Source: Nematopogon swammerdamellus
Lineage: Eukaryota > Arthropoda > Insecta > Lepidoptera > Adelidae
Assembly (NCBI GenBank): GCA_946902875.1
Contig: OX336339.1
Location: 23,901,349 to 23,965,348 of the forward strand
Length of the DNA stretch: 64,000 bases
Reading direction: 5' to 3'
Position 1 is the first letter of the stretch, and each line of letters begins with the position of its first letter. The translations under genes were made by a program, and so were the position numbers. Under the pieces are notes generated by a model, which did no database searches, had not been told where the DNA came from, and saw only the letters and a list, made by a program, of their open reading frames with translations. Shown here piece by piece: positions 30,249-40,942 of this stretch.

Positions 30249-33165
30249 CTTCTTTTCTTAGTGGCCGTGATTCATTTGAAACCAAATTAAATTCTCCTAA
30301 ACATTGTCATCTATTAAAAAATAAGTCAAATTGCAAAAATAAGCTAGTTATAAGTCATCAAAATGTACAGGGTCTTCGCGGTAAAAATCTACTATTAGAA
30401 TTAGTTTTAAAAGAAAATCAAATTGACGTTTACTGCGTAACCGAGTCCTGGATAGATTGTAATGAATTAAGCACTCAATGTATTAATAACTATTCTATTA
30501 TTAGCAGTAGCCATCGAAAAAACTTTATAAGAGGTGGTACTTTAATTCTTGTGAAGAACGGTCACAAAGCTAAGAACAGACTAGATGTAGTAAAAATGTC
30601 AATAGAAAAAGAATTTGAAATAAGTTGTATAGAAATGGACTCAATATTCATAGTATCAGTATATAGGTCACCATGTGGGAATATGCAATCATTTATAAAC
30701 AAATTGGAAGAATGTCTGTGTAAATTAAATACAAATAATAATAAATTAATAATTGTCTGCGGAGACTTTAATATTAAATTTCCCTTAGAAGAAGGAGGGC
30801 AACATGAGCTATCTGATTTGATGGATAGTTTTTTGCTTAGACAAACAATATACTAGAGTGACAGATTCGTTTTCATCCTGCATTGATAATATTTTTACTG
30901 ATTGTAAATTACTAGATTCAAAAGTATTTTCTGGAATATTGTCAGATCATTATGCGCAGTTTATTTCTATAAATTACTCAACAAGTAAGAATACTGTCTC
31001 GGGCAGGATGAAACGAATATCAAACAAGGGCCAGATAAACGCGTTAAACTTAGACTTACAATCTGAATTCCAGGGTAATAATATTTATAGTTTTAAAGAC
31101 TTCTTTAATATATTTATAAGATACCTAGACAAGCATCTGCCATTAAAACGTATATGTGTAAATAATAAAAAAACATTTGCCGACTGGGCTACTCCAGCTA
31201 TTGTTATTTCTAAAGACAAATTATTTCATTTATACGACCTCCTAAAAGTTAACAATAACCCAGATCTTAGATCTTATGTTACACGTTACAGCAAAATCTT
31301 TAAACAAGTTACCATTAAAGCCAAGCAACTGTTCCTTAAAAACAAAATTATGAATTCAGATAATAAAATCAAAATGGCCTGGAACATAATTAAAGAAGAA
31401 ACTGGCAAATCTAAAGACCGTAACACCAAGCTAGAGTTAAAAATTGGATCAGAAATTATTTCAGATAATACAGCGATTGCCAATCATGTGAATAAATTTT
31501 TTTCCACAATAGCCCATAATACTACTCAAAGTCTAAAGGCTAGTAAAGAAGTATCGTTAAACTACCTCAAATCATTTATCCCTCGGAATTCTGAATCAGC
31601 GAAATTTGCATCTGTCACATACCTAGAGACTGAGAGAGTAATAAAGGACCTGAAATCTAAACGTTCCCTAGACCTGTGGAGTCTATCACCTGTATTATTG
31701 AAATCTGTAACAAGTGTCATCGGCCCGCTAACAGATATTGTAAATGACTGTCTAGAAAATGGCATATTCCCAGATTCATTAAAAGTAGCCAAAGTTATAC
31801 CTTTGTATAAAAAGGGATGCCATAACAATGTTGAGAACTATCGTCCTGTTTTCAGTTTCAGTCATATTGCCAGTTTTCAGTAAGGTTTTTGAAAAAAATT
31901 TGGAAAAACGGCTAATTAAATTCCTTACAGATAATGAACTTTTAAATTGTAAACAATTTGGATTTCGGAAAGGACTCTCAACGGGTGATGCTATAGCTTC
32001 TATGGTAAAATCAATATTAACTTCTCTAGACAACTCTCAGCATACTTATGGCATTTTTTGTGACCTATCCAAAGCCTTTGACTGTGTAAATCACGAAATA
32101 TTATTAATGAAGCTGGAACATTATGGCATAAGAGACAATGAATTGCGTATATTTCAATCATATTTAGAAAATAGAGCTCAAATATGTGACGTCAATGGCT
32201 TGAAATCGAATGTAGAATCAATCACAATGGGTGTGCCGCAGGGTTCTATCCTGGGACCATTATTGTTTCTAATATATGTTAACGACATCTCGAGCTGTAT
32301 AACAGACGATATAGAGATGGTAATGTTTGCAGATGATATCTCAGTTGTACTGAAAAACAATGATATAAGTAAACTGAGAGAATCCTTTTTAACTGTACTA
32401 GAATCTCTAAAATCTTGGTTTGAGTGCAACAATCTATTGCGAAATGTCAACAAAACTAATATTATGCACTTTGCTCTTGGGACTCATAGACGTAATAACA
32501 ATGATAGCATATTAAAAACTGCAGATAACTTGTCATTAAACCTTGCTAATGAACTAACTTTTCTTGGGGTAATATTTGATAAAAGTTTTACTTGGAAAGC
32601 CCACATAAACTCTTTAGCTGGTAAGCTGAGTTCCGCATGTTATGCTATCAAAAAAATTAAAGAGCTAGGCGGGACCCATGCTGCAAAAACGGTTTATCAT
32701 GCTTATTTTGAGAGCATCATGTCATATGGCCTAATGTTTTGGGGAAATGCAGCAGACTCAAATAGAATATTTTTATTACAGAAGAGGGCCTTGAGGTACA
32801 TCCTAAATATGAAAACTAGAGATACTTGTAGGACAGCGTTCGGAGAGATAGGAACCATGACTTTACCAAGTGCATATGTTTACCAGAACATATGCTATGC
32901 CAGAAAATACATTCATGATTCCTCTCTCAATTCCGACAATCATAACTATGACACACGGGGTAAGAATAATGTACAACTAATAAGACATAGATTAGCTAAA
33001 ACTACAAAAAGCTTTATTTGTAATAGTGTTAGATTTTATAATAAACTGTCTCCTAACATAAAACAATTAGATGACAATAATTTTAAACGACGGATTAAAA
33101 TAATGTTAATTGAAAAGAGTTATTACAGTATTAAGGATGCATTAACTGACCGTAATTTTATCTAA
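30242..33165 (+). pseudogene. LINE ORF2: AP endonuclease + reverse transcriptase, two frameshifts
   Basis: Frame 1 (30242-30856) has endonuclease residues N41 (HQNVQGL), E68 (VTESW), Y141 (VYRSP) and GDFN 174-177. A 1-nt shift near 30850 leads to frame 2 (30858-31883) with the closing SDH (ILSDHYAQF) and the RT start NVENYRPV. A 7-nt tandem duplication (ttttcagtttcag, about 31849-31861) shifts to frame 3 (31828-33165) with DLSKAFD, GVPQGSILGPLLF and the catalytic FADD at residues 167-170, thumb and C-terminal RFYNKLSPNIK. About 970 codons in total, normal for CR1-like ORF2. All catalytic motifs survive, so inactivation looks recent. Confidence 0.85.
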
Positions 33166-33317
33166 GAGTCTGACTACTATTTTTCCCACTAACAAATTTT
33201 GACAATTCGATACACTTTGTATCATTTGATTTTTAATATGACTTATTACATTTCTTTGTAATAAACGTAAACTAATTGTTTTATTTGACTTGATATAATA
33301 TGAAATATCAAAATTGA

Positions 33318-33430
33318 CGATGGCACTATACACCAGATATAGGTAATTTAAATTTAAATAGGCAGTGTGGTCAGATTCTTCAGTATTCATGTTTATGCTG
33401 TAAATATTAATGCTCTTGTGAGCGGTATAG
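33318..33430. repeat. Dispersed repeat also at 58098-58170
   Basis: gtggtcagattcttcagtat, tcatgtttatgctgtaaata and ctcttgtgagcggtatagta match the second site closely. It sits between the end of the LINE and the minus-strand RT fragment. Confidence 0.6.
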
Positions 33431-34322
33431 TATGGGTAAGGTCAGGGTCAGCAGTTTATAGTGAACCGCTGCTTCTTCATAGTCTGCAAAGGACAGTTTG
33501 GAACGAAAGTTCATGTATCTAATGAACTTACGTTGAATTCCTTCAATACGCCGCACATGTGTCAAGTATGATGGTGACCAAATCTGACACGCAAACTCCA
33601 ACACACTCCGAACGTACGCGAAGTAAACGATTTTGAATGTTGCAAGATTGGTAAATGGTTTGCACGTGCGCATGAGGAATCCCAACATTTTATATGCCTT
33701 TGAGACTATGTGCTCGTAGTGCTTGTCGAAGACAAGCTTCGAGTCGAGCATAACGCCCAAGTCCCTAACGACGTCGGTTCGTGGTATGGGCTCATTATTC
33801 AAATTGTATACGTTATTCACCTGCTTCCTATTCCTGCTGAATGTGATGACTTGACATTTCTTAATATTCAAGTCTAGGCGATTGAGTGAACAGTAGAGTG
33901 ACAATCTATCAAGGTCTTCCTGTAACTTAATACAGTCGGATTGGTTCTCAATCGCCATGTATACTTTTTTGTCATCAGCATACAGCAGGAACAGGGCCCA
34001 ATGGAAACATTTAACGACGTCGTAGAGGTAGGCGTTAAAGAAGAGCGGGCCGAGATGTGAACCCTGAGGCACTCCGGACGGTATTTCGACGAACTCTGAC
34101 CTATACGCACCCGTCTTCAACGCCTGAGACCTGTTCCTCAAGTATGACTCGATCCACCTCAGAAGACACCCGTGGATACCCAGTTCCCCGAGCTTCCGAA
34201 CCAGGATTCCATGGTCTATCCTGTCAAAGTATTTAGCGTAGTCAGTGTAAACGGCATCGACTTGCACCCGCTTATCCAACTTCATCGAAACGTAGCCAAT
34301 GAACACGGCTAAGTTAGATACT
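33431..34322 (-). pseudogene. Jockey-like reverse transcriptase fragment
   Basis: An open minus frame of about 300 codons, without a natural start: VQVDAVYTDYAKYFDRIDH (motif A), GVPQGSHLGPLFF (motif B), LLYADDKK (catalytic YADD, about residues 109-112), NIKKCQVITFSR, RDLGVMLDSKL, then ACQIWSPSYLTHVRRIEG and QRKFIRYMNFR. Endonuclease and fingers are missing upstream (ends at a SINE side), and the tail is replaced by the 33318-33430 repeat. AKYFD for KAFD and AYLYDV for the usual FINDI are unusual. The long open frame suggests a young fragment. Confidence 0.85.
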
Positions 34323-34359
34323 ACAGAACGCCATATAACTATTTTGACCGACTACTACA

Positions 34360-34637
34360 TCAGCCCCGGTAGCTTAGTTTTGCGGTCGGTGTTATTAAGC
34401 AACCCTGAGCGCGGTCAGTACTTGGATGGATGACCGCTCGACCGTTCGAGGCCGACCGTGGTTCGGTTTCCACGTAAAACTGTAGGTCCCTTCCCTTCTT
34501 ACCTTACTAGGTGGTAGGGTTTATCCCGCTCGGGCACTGAAGCACTGACATGGCACCTTGTTCACCCGGTGTTATGGGTTGACATCACGGATGTTGTAGG
34601 TGATGTAGCCAACCGTGTCAGCTTCCATAAAAAAAAA
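34360..34637 (+). mobile_element. SINE family 1, internally deleted
   Basis: tRNA/5S head (ccggtagcttagtt, ggtcagtacttggatggatg, gtggttcggtttcc), then the body jumps from ttatcccgctcggg to cactgaagcactgacatggc, losing roughly 115 bp, before the normal tail. Confidence 0.8.
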
Positions 34638-34639
34638 AC

Positions 34640-35000
34640 ATAATATATTTTAGGCTAAACACATCACCTTCAATTTGGCTTCGCCATAGTCGGGTGAAAA
34701 GCATGTTACTCGTAGTAACAAATTAATTATTCTATCCGTGCAATATCTACTGATTCCTGGTATGTTTCACTGCGAGAAGCGACAGTTTTCACTTACGGGA
34801 AAGCGATACATGGAACGTGACTCGCCTGTCGAACGTGAGAAGCAGTTATGTACTCGTGGAGCGAGCGAATGAATTCGCTTATTGAAGAAAAGGAAATGTA
34901 CGTAACTAACCTTTAACCTAACCTAACGTAACCTTTTCAAATTGAACAAAAATTAATCATGATTTTCGTATGTACCTAATCTGTCTGACTAAACAACGAA
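34640..35000. other. No feature recognised
   Basis: Short cctaacctaacgtaacct run near 34910-34935; nothing else supported. Confidence 0.3.
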
Positions 35001-35001
35001 A

Positions 35002-35395
35002 TAGAATTTTTAGGGTACAGTAAGATTTTTTGAAGCGAAACTTTTTAACGTACGTGTGGGATGGGGGACCTGACTCAGCAAAAGTGAAACGTCACGAAAG
35101 TACGAACGGAAGTTGCAGCGCTCCTCATTGGCTGGGCAGAGCGCTTAGCACTCAATTTCAAAGAGATTGTATTACGTCGCTGGCGACGTAATACAAACTC
35201 TTTGCTCAATTTGAATTTTTAGGGAACCGTAAGATTTTTCTGTGCGAAGCTTTTTAACGCACATTTGGAATAGGGTAATAGTGAAACGTCACGAAAGTAC
35301 GAACGGAAGTTGCAGCGCTCCTCATTGGCTGGCTGGGCAGCGCTTAGCGCTGAATTTGAATTTTTAGGGAACCGTAAGATTGTGATTTTTATAAA
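35002..35395 (+). repeat. Tandem repeat, ~2.3 units of ~150 bp
   Basis: Each unit carries aagctttttaacgcac, gtgaaacgtcacgaaagtac, agttgcagcgctcctcattg and gaatttttagggaaccgtaa. A second array of the same unit is at 36897-37115. One unit is interrupted by the palindrome at 35159-35204. Confidence 0.8.
35159..35204. mobile_element. 46 bp palindromic insertion with 8 bp TSD
   Basis: Arms caaagaga-ttgtattacgtcgc (one asymmetric base) around a central tg, flanked by ctcaattt at 35151-35158 and 35205-35212. Sister repeat units show the uninterrupted site. Looks like a minimal hAT-type MITE. Confidence 0.8.
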
Positions 35396-35504
35396 ATGTC
35401 CTAGTGCAAAATGTTCTGGCGATGTTGATAATACACAATAAATAAATACACAAAACCCTCGTTGCATACATAATTATGTATTTCCTTTATGTTATTGATT
35501 TAAG

Positions 35505-35665
35505 TGAGCTAAACTTGCGCTATAAACTTGAGATAAACTTTAAACGGTTCTAAGGATTTGGATGACATTTTTTATTTAGATAATTAATTTTCTCGAGTTT
35601 ACCTAGACCTATCTAGATAACCTATCTAGATAAGACGTCAGGCGAAGCTCGGTCGCCCAGGTACT
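35505..35665 (+). mobile_element. Second Helitron-like repeat, copy with ACTAG|T end
   Basis: gtgagctaaacttgcgctat, ggatttggatgacatt, ctagataacctatctagata and cgaagctcggtcgcccaggt then ACTAG|T. Compare 7488-7655. Confidence 0.5.
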
Positions 35666-35669
35666 AGTT

Positions 35670-36150
35670 ATTGACTTCTAGAAGCAGCGATTGGTTCTAA
35701 TATTCGCAGAAACGAGTATTATACATCTCCATCTTATTGCTACACTACCTAACGGCTACAAGAAATATCTCGTCTCGACTCAGCATTTCTTCATACAGCA
35801 TAGTGTAACGCCTTTATGTAAAGCTTGTTCCACAAGACGTACGCTGGAATGATATTCTTATCGAGTTACCCGCTCCGTTTCCTCGATAGTTCGTTAGTTG
35901 CGGCAAGGACGCGGCGCGGAGGGGGGCGGTGGGGGGTGGAGATGGGGTAAGAGAGAGAGAGAAGAGTGGGTGAGTGAGAGAGAGACAACATGGTGGCGCT
36001 GGAGAGAGACGGCGCGAGACAAACACGCAGTAATAAGGATGACTGCCATGGAGGAGGCGAACAGTGGACTCTGCAAATCATTTTCAACGGACTTAAAAAA
36101 AAAAGTTTTTTAAAACAGTTTTTTATTTCACTCTTTTTAGTTATATCACA
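35670..36150. other. No gene recognised; purine-rich tract
   Basis: A strongly purine-rich tract (ggaggggggcggtggggggt, then GAGA runs) occupies 35915-36010 and makes spurious open frames on both strands. It ends in an A-rich stretch at 36097-36116. Confidence 0.4.
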
Positions 36151-36540
36151 CTAGCTTTTAACCTCCTTTTTGAAGAAGTCGGTTAATTAACAGCTCATAT
36201 CTCGAAAACAACTGAACCGATTTTAATGAAACTTGCACTGTTCCCTAATTAATTTGAAGTAAATGTAAGCCAATAATAAAAAGAATCACAGAAATCCGTT
36301 GTCGTGGTATAGAATTATTCGCCCGTTTGACACACTTAACTGCCCATATCTTGAAAACTACTGTACCGATTTTGATGAAACTTACACTGTTCCCTAAAGT
36401 TGAAGTAAGTGTAAGCCAATAAAAAAAGAATGGTTACAATCCGATTAATAGTTTCGGAGTAATGCGTGGACAAACATACATACATACATATATACATACA
36501 AACATAGATACAAACATACATACGCTTATGAAATTTGGCA
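36150..36540 (+). repeat. Imperfect direct duplication within a dispersed repeat
   Basis: atatctcgaaaacaactgaa...cttgcactgttccctaa (36195-36250) recurs as atatcttgaaaactactgta...cttacactgttccctaa (36345-36400). It ends in a (CATA)n run at 36475-36530. Confidence 0.65.
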
Positions 36541-36557
36541 CACCTGTTTAGAAGCCC

Positions 36558-36895
36558 ACATATCAGGCTTCCCACTTGTCGTCCCACTTGGCAGGTGGTC
36601 TACACTCCGTTTTCCTGTCCACGACCGCCAGTGTAGGACGCGGTTACTCAAAAACGGTCATCGTCTTTTCGACTGATGTGCCCAGCCCACTGCCACTTCA
36701 GCTTAGCCTACCATACCATAGTGCCCAATATCGACTACCATGGTGGGCCGTCGGATTCCTCGTTACGCACCATATGACGTAGCGATATTCCCATCATAGC
36801 TCGTTCCATTGCTCGCTGGGCAACTTTCGAACTTTGGACAACAGCGACCGTCAGAGTCCACGTTTCACACCCGTACGTCATAATCAAGTTTGGAA
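36558..36895 (-). pseudogene. RTE-clade ORF2 remnant, longest of three
   Basis: The minus strand decodes, with stops and shifts, to QRAMERAMMGISLRH, then AKLKWQWAGHISRKDDDRF and a TGGRGQENGV-type shifted GRP region. It extends about 130 bp further upstream into the RT thumb than the copies at 3945 and 11715. Confidence 0.7.
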
Positions 36896-36896
36896 T

Positions 36897-37115
36897 GTGG
36901 ACCTAACTCAGCAAAAGTGAAACCCCACGAAAGTACGAACGGAGTTGCAACGCTCCTCATTGGCTGGGCAGCGCGTAGCGCTGAATTTGAATTCTTAGGG
37001 TACCATAAGAGTTTTGAAGCGAAGCTTTTTTAACGCACGTTTGGGATGGGACCTAACTCAGAAAAAGTAAAACATCACGAAAGTGCGAACGGAAGTTGCA
37101 ACGCTCCTAATTGGC
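36897..37115 (+). repeat. Second array of the 35002-35395 tandem unit
   Basis: Two units with acctaactcagcaaaagtga, cgaaagtacgaacggagttg and cattggctgggcagcgcgta; about 135 bp apart. Confidence 0.75.
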
Positions 37116-37119
37116 TAGA

Positions 37120-38030
37120 GAGGCAGAGAGTTGTATGTATATCTATGTAATATGTAGCACTGTAAGCTTAGCGAAATAAATGACATAAAATAATGGCTCC
37201 GGGGTGTATTGGCCCAATTGTCAAAATAATATAGGAAGCCTAATCCAATCCGCACTCAGTATAGTCACAATGGAAAAACAAGGTAGAAGAAAGGGATAAT
37301 TAGATTTGGAAGAACGTAGCTTTCGTTTATCTTTCGTGCAGATTAAAGGGTTCCGTGGGTCCACATCGATGTTGGTTAACGACGTCTGTACACTGACGTC
37401 CGTTCGCGTGTAGGGTTACGTGGTAGGCGGCGATAGTGTTACAGTATCTCGCCTATGAGAGATGAGTACAGTTTACTCTAAAAATGGACACACGCCTCTA
37501 GAATCCTGTCATACTAATAGTAGTGAAATGAACGTAGCGCGCGTGCTGTGCGGGTGGTCCCGGCGAGTTAAGGCGCTAGGACTGGCAGATTTACCATTTA
37601 TTTTAGTGCACAAATTGTATTAAATTCTCATATAGATTCTGGTTTGATTGGTTTCGTTAAAAAAGTATTTTTAACTTCATCGAGTAAATGTTAGAGTATG
37701 TATGAAAATTTATACCAAAGTATGGAAATCTATTAATCACACTGTTTGAGTAGTGCTACTTCGTAAATAGTGCGATATATTGAAATATTTTTAATTTTTT
37801 TTTTAGACAGGTAGCCTTAGCTGATACGTCTAGACTCTAGATCCAATTAAAATTGGTTGTTTTTGTCATTATCTTGGATGTTTTTATTTTTTTTTATTCA
37901 ATTATCTTTTTTTATTATAATTTTTTTTATAATTATTATTTTTTTATTTAATTTGATTATACTAAGCATGTACTCGCTTTATATTTCTTAATTAAATAGA
38001 TGCAAAGCCGAAAATGAAGAGAAAAAATCC
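37120..38030. other. No gene recognised
   Basis: AT-rich with poly-T runs at 37795-37930; no repeat or frame supported. Confidence 0.35.
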
Positions 38031-38034
38031 GACC

Positions 38035-38085
38035 AGGATTCGAACCTGGAACTCCGGCTTGAGTCTCCAGCGCGGCTTATTTGGA
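38035..38085 (-). other. tRNA 3'-half-like sequence
   Basis: The minus strand has a perfect T arm (ccagg-ttcgaat-cctgg) followed by tcggatttttt. No matching acceptor 5' strand or D arm is present upstream, so it is a tRNA fragment or SINE head relic. Confidence 0.45.
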
Positions 38086-38089
38086 CAAT

Positions 38090-38275
38090 ATCCGTGACGT
38101 CACTGGCCGCGCTAGCGTCGGGTATATTTTCAAAGAGAGAAAGTGAAAATTAAGCACTTTAAAATGTACCTTCACCTAACATTTGTGACGTCACTGACCG
38201 CGCTGGCGTCGGGTATGCTTTCAAATGCAGGAAAGCGCGCGCAGGCACTTTAAAATATACCCGACGTCAACGCGA
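38090..38275 (+). repeat. Tandem duplication with tcgggtata motifs
   Basis: gtgacgtcactggccgcgct then agcgtcgggtatattttcaa recurs ~93 bp later as gtgacgtcactgaccgcgct and ggcgtcgggtatgctttcaa. The same gggtatattttcaa motif forms a 17 bp-arm hairpin at 38518-38565. Confidence 0.7.
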
Positions 38276-38900
38276 CGGCACGGCGATCTTCGGTCTCTCG
38301 GAGGAAGGAAAAAGGAAAGAACATTTAATTGACAAACAAAAACGACATACGCCGCCTCAACATTAGGTTAGGGTTTATATTAACCCTGGTTATTTTTTTT
38401 TTAAACCACCAAAACATCACTCATTCCACTTTCCTTCCTTCATACGGAATATTAATAACAGCATCATCGTGTTGGGATCGGGCATACATTAAAGGAAGCC
38501 AAACGGAGTTTCGTTACTTGAAATTATACCCGAGAAAAGTGTTGCGCTCGGGTATATTTTCAAGTGACAAACTTGCTTTGCTACTTCTTGAATGTATACC
38601 CGAGCTCAACACTATGGAGCGTTGGGTAAAGGTATACTTTCCAAATACGCTCCAGCGCCTTACCGTTCTACCATCGGCTCGATGACGCATTCTCTCTAAA
38701 TGTTGAACAATTGCACCTTCTATAGTAGGAATGATGCACTCTCATGCGTTCAGTCAACTTGCAAGATTCCATGTTGAAGAATTATATCGAAATGGTTTGC
38801 ACATACATGATATAGGCTGGTCTCACCGCCTTAAGGCGCCCCAGCCTCTCACGCGAGTGGAGGTTCGTATCTCGAGTGCACCAATGTGTTTTTCGGATTT
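38276..38900. other. No gene recognised; palindromic tcgggtata copies
   Basis: Apart from the hairpin (cttgaaattatacccga / tcgggtatattttcaag) and a tRNA-like patch at 38810-38885 (ctcacgcgagtggaggttcg), nothing is supported. A 118-codon plus frame at 38329-38685 runs through the palindromic motifs and is not convincing. Confidence 0.35.
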
Positions 38901-39207
38901 TCAGCGACGGACGGTCGGAACGGTCTGGGCGTTGGACTCTTGATCTCGAGGTCCGGGGTTCGAATCGGCCCGACGTGCACCAATGAGTTCCGATTGGAAA
39001 ATCTACTTTCATACTCACATCTGCTGCTTCACCGTTCGGAACCGGTGTATAACTGTGTAGGTCTCCTTCGTTGCCCCTTACTAGGTGGTAGGCTCAAGTT
39101 GTAGGCGACTGGGCTTATACCACCGTACTGAACGAGAGATATAGCCGCATAACAGCCTCGGAAGTATTTTCATCTACCTACATAGTCCAGTATAGCCAAC
39201 AATAGCC
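38901..39207 (+). mobile_element. SINE family 2 (tRNA-Ser/Leu-like head)
   Basis: Head: gcgacggacggtcggaacgg, gaggtccggggttcgaatcg (B box). Body: gcttcaccgttcggaaccgg, ccccttactaggtggtaggc, ataccaccgtactgaacgag, agtccagtatagccaac. It joins directly to the M head of the next SINE. Confidence 0.7.
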
Positions 39208-39209
39208 CA

Positions 39210-39528
39210 CCGTGTGGGGCTGGTACTTTAAAAGGATAGCCCCACTGCATCTCTCCCCGTGTATGTCGTAAAAGGCGACTAAGGGAAGACTCCCTTCTTA
39301 TATTACTAGGTGGTAGGGTTTAACCCGCCCGGGTTGCTACCACCGCACTGAATGAAAGGTCGGTCGAATCGGCTATGTAAATAGTTTGTGTTTTCCGTCC
39401 AGTTCAGTGTAGCCGGCACGACCGAAGGGAAGCACTGAAGTGGCACCAAGTTCACCCGGTGTTATGGGCTGACATCACGGATGTTGTAGGTGATGTAGCC
39501 AACCGTGTCACTTTCCATAAAAAAAAAT
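39210..39528 (+). mobile_element. SINE family 1, M-headed, complete
   Basis: ccgtgtggggctggtacttt through ggcgactaagggaagactcc, actaggtggtagggtttaac, body, to gtgtcactttccataaaaaa. No tRNA/5S head. Confidence 0.85.
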
Positions 39529-39539
39529 CCAAAGAAGAG

Positions 39540-39605
39540 TCTCCGATATGGCCCCTTCTCGGAGATGATATTGGCTGGGGGGCGGAGCATCTGCTCTGGC
39601 CCGTC
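39540..39605 (+). mobile_element. SINE family 2 tail fragment
   Basis: ctcggagatgatattggctg and ggagcatctgctctggcc match the 3' part of the copies at 45940 and 62096 (reverse complement). Confidence 0.5.
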
Positions 39606-39731
39606 TAACTTTGGCCGATTACAACTTGGCCGATTTCAGTTATTAATCTTACTTACATTCGTTATTTCTGTAGTTAAAATTGTTCGGGAAGATATTCTCA
39701 AACGCAAAACGATCTGCGACAAGCATATTTT

Positions 39732-40068
39732 TTAGGGTTCCTTATCCGTCGTTGTGGACCCTATTACTAAGCCTACGCCGTCTGTCTGTCCGTCTGTCCG
39801 TCTGTCTGTCCATGGGCTGTATCTCTTGAACTTTTCGTTTAATGTTGAAATTTTCACAGAATATGTGTTATTATGGCCGAAATAAAAATAAGAAAAGTAA
39901 AAAATTTACGGGGGTCCCCGTACAAGATACTAAAAAGTGTATGCGCGATTTACCGAAAACAGTATGAAGCATTTTAACTAATCCATAGATGGCGCGAGTG
40001 GCGCTGACCATGACATGGCGATACGGAACCCTCGGTGCGCGAGTTCGACTCGCACTTGGCCGGTTTTT
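39732..40068 (-). repeat. Family B repeat
   Basis: tttttagggttccttatccg, the microsatellite at 39780-39812, atggcgcgagtggcgctgac, cgcgagttcgactcgcactt then ggccggttttt. Complete. Confidence 0.8.
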
Positions 40069-40207
40069 ATTATATCACGATTTTATAGTAGACCCAGCAG
40101 CGTTGTACCAAAACTTTATGCTGGTCGTAACTTCTTCGTACGATTTCGCTGAATAGGTACATGCCAGATTTTTTTTTAATATCTGTACTTCTTATAAAAG
40201 GGAACGT

Positions 40208-40251
40208 GTATGTATGTTTGAGATAAAAGTTTATCTCAAACATACATACAG
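40208..40251. repeat. 44 bp perfect palindrome
   Basis: tgtatgtatgtttgagataa and its reverse complement meet at ag. The left arm with upstream ttataaaagggaacg is the reverse of the 1940/3838 repeat tail, so the right arm is an inverted copy of it. Confidence 0.8.
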
Positions 40252-40374
40252 TTGTTCACACACAGGGGTTTCCGTAGCTATTCTCTTCTTGCACGGCGTG
40301 TGTGTTTAATTCGTGCCCCGCATGCACAAGTGCTTCGCATTGCCGCGCAGTGGCGTCGCCGCGGCGCTGCATAG

Positions 40375-40478
40375 TAGAATAGAATAGAATAGAAATATCC
40401 TCTAATGTACTTAAATTATATAAATTTTACAAAAGGCGGACTTATTACCTATGGCAATCTCTGCCAGTCAACCTTTGT
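40375..40478 (-). mobile_element. LINE 3' terminus with (TATTC)n tail
   Basis: tagaatagaatagaatagaa then aaaggcggacttattacc and cagtcaacctttg. Reversed, this is a 3' UTR ending in a TATTC-type tail, shared with 58695-58850. Confidence 0.5.
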
Positions 40479-40479
40479 T

Positions 40480-40784
40480 AATGGAAAACATAATATAAAG
40501 GTTGCAACAAAAGAAGAAGGATGAAAGAAACTTAATACTAATGAAAGTTAATTAATAAAAGTATACAAACAGACGCCAGGCATAATATACACAGTTACAA
40601 TAATATAATATATTATATAAATCGGACATATTAACATACTAAATAAGAATACATAGAGGCATACTTATATATGTATATGTACTAACAATATGCATACCCT
40701 GCGCGCCTGGAGTACCGCCCCGCGAGCCGCTCCCCCGCACGGCCCCTCAAACTTTCTTTTCTTTACTTTCTTTTTTAGGTTTTT
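40480..40784. other. No feature recognised
   Basis: AT-rich; nothing supported. Confidence 0.3.
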
Positions 40785-40935
40785 TTTTTATGTAAACCAG
40801 CATGGGTGGCTGTGCCGAGAGACCAATGGTGCAGTCGAAAGAGCCAAAATCACCTCTCCTCGCGAAACCACGCTCAGTTAGGTGCCATGCCAGCAGATTT
40901 GCGGACTGTTGCTAGGCTGTCTAGCCCGTTAATAC
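40785..40935 (-). mobile_element. SINE-like tail, third variant
   Basis: tttttatgtaaaccagcatg, ggtggctgtgccgagagacc, ctcagttaggtgccatgcca. It resembles the family 2 tail (tatgtaatccggtatgagtg) in layout but not closely in sequence. Confidence 0.4.
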
Positions 40936-40942
40936 TGTTGAT

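Larger units (their letters stand above)
28590..33310 (+). mobile_element. Near-complete non-LTR retrotransposon (CR1/Jockey-like)
   Basis: Two consecutive reading units: ORF1 (coiled coil plus esterase-like domain) and ORF2 (endonuclease plus reverse transcriptase), then a short 3' UTR with AATAAA at 33260-33265. The ORF1 type with an SGNH-like domain and the RNSFV..FYNKL-like C-terminus of ORF2 point to the CR1/Jockey side of the LINE tree; clade is not fixed without a tree. The 3' boundary lies between 33270 and 33317. It is probably immobile because ORF2 is frameshifted twice. Confidence 0.85.

Noticed and set aside
35898..36113. Small plus-strand protein in the purine-rich tract
   Set aside because: Composition alone (GA-rich) keeps frames open on both strands; ends in a poly-A run.
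38035..38085. Functional tRNA gene
   Set aside because: Perfect T arm but no D arm or pairing acceptor stem.
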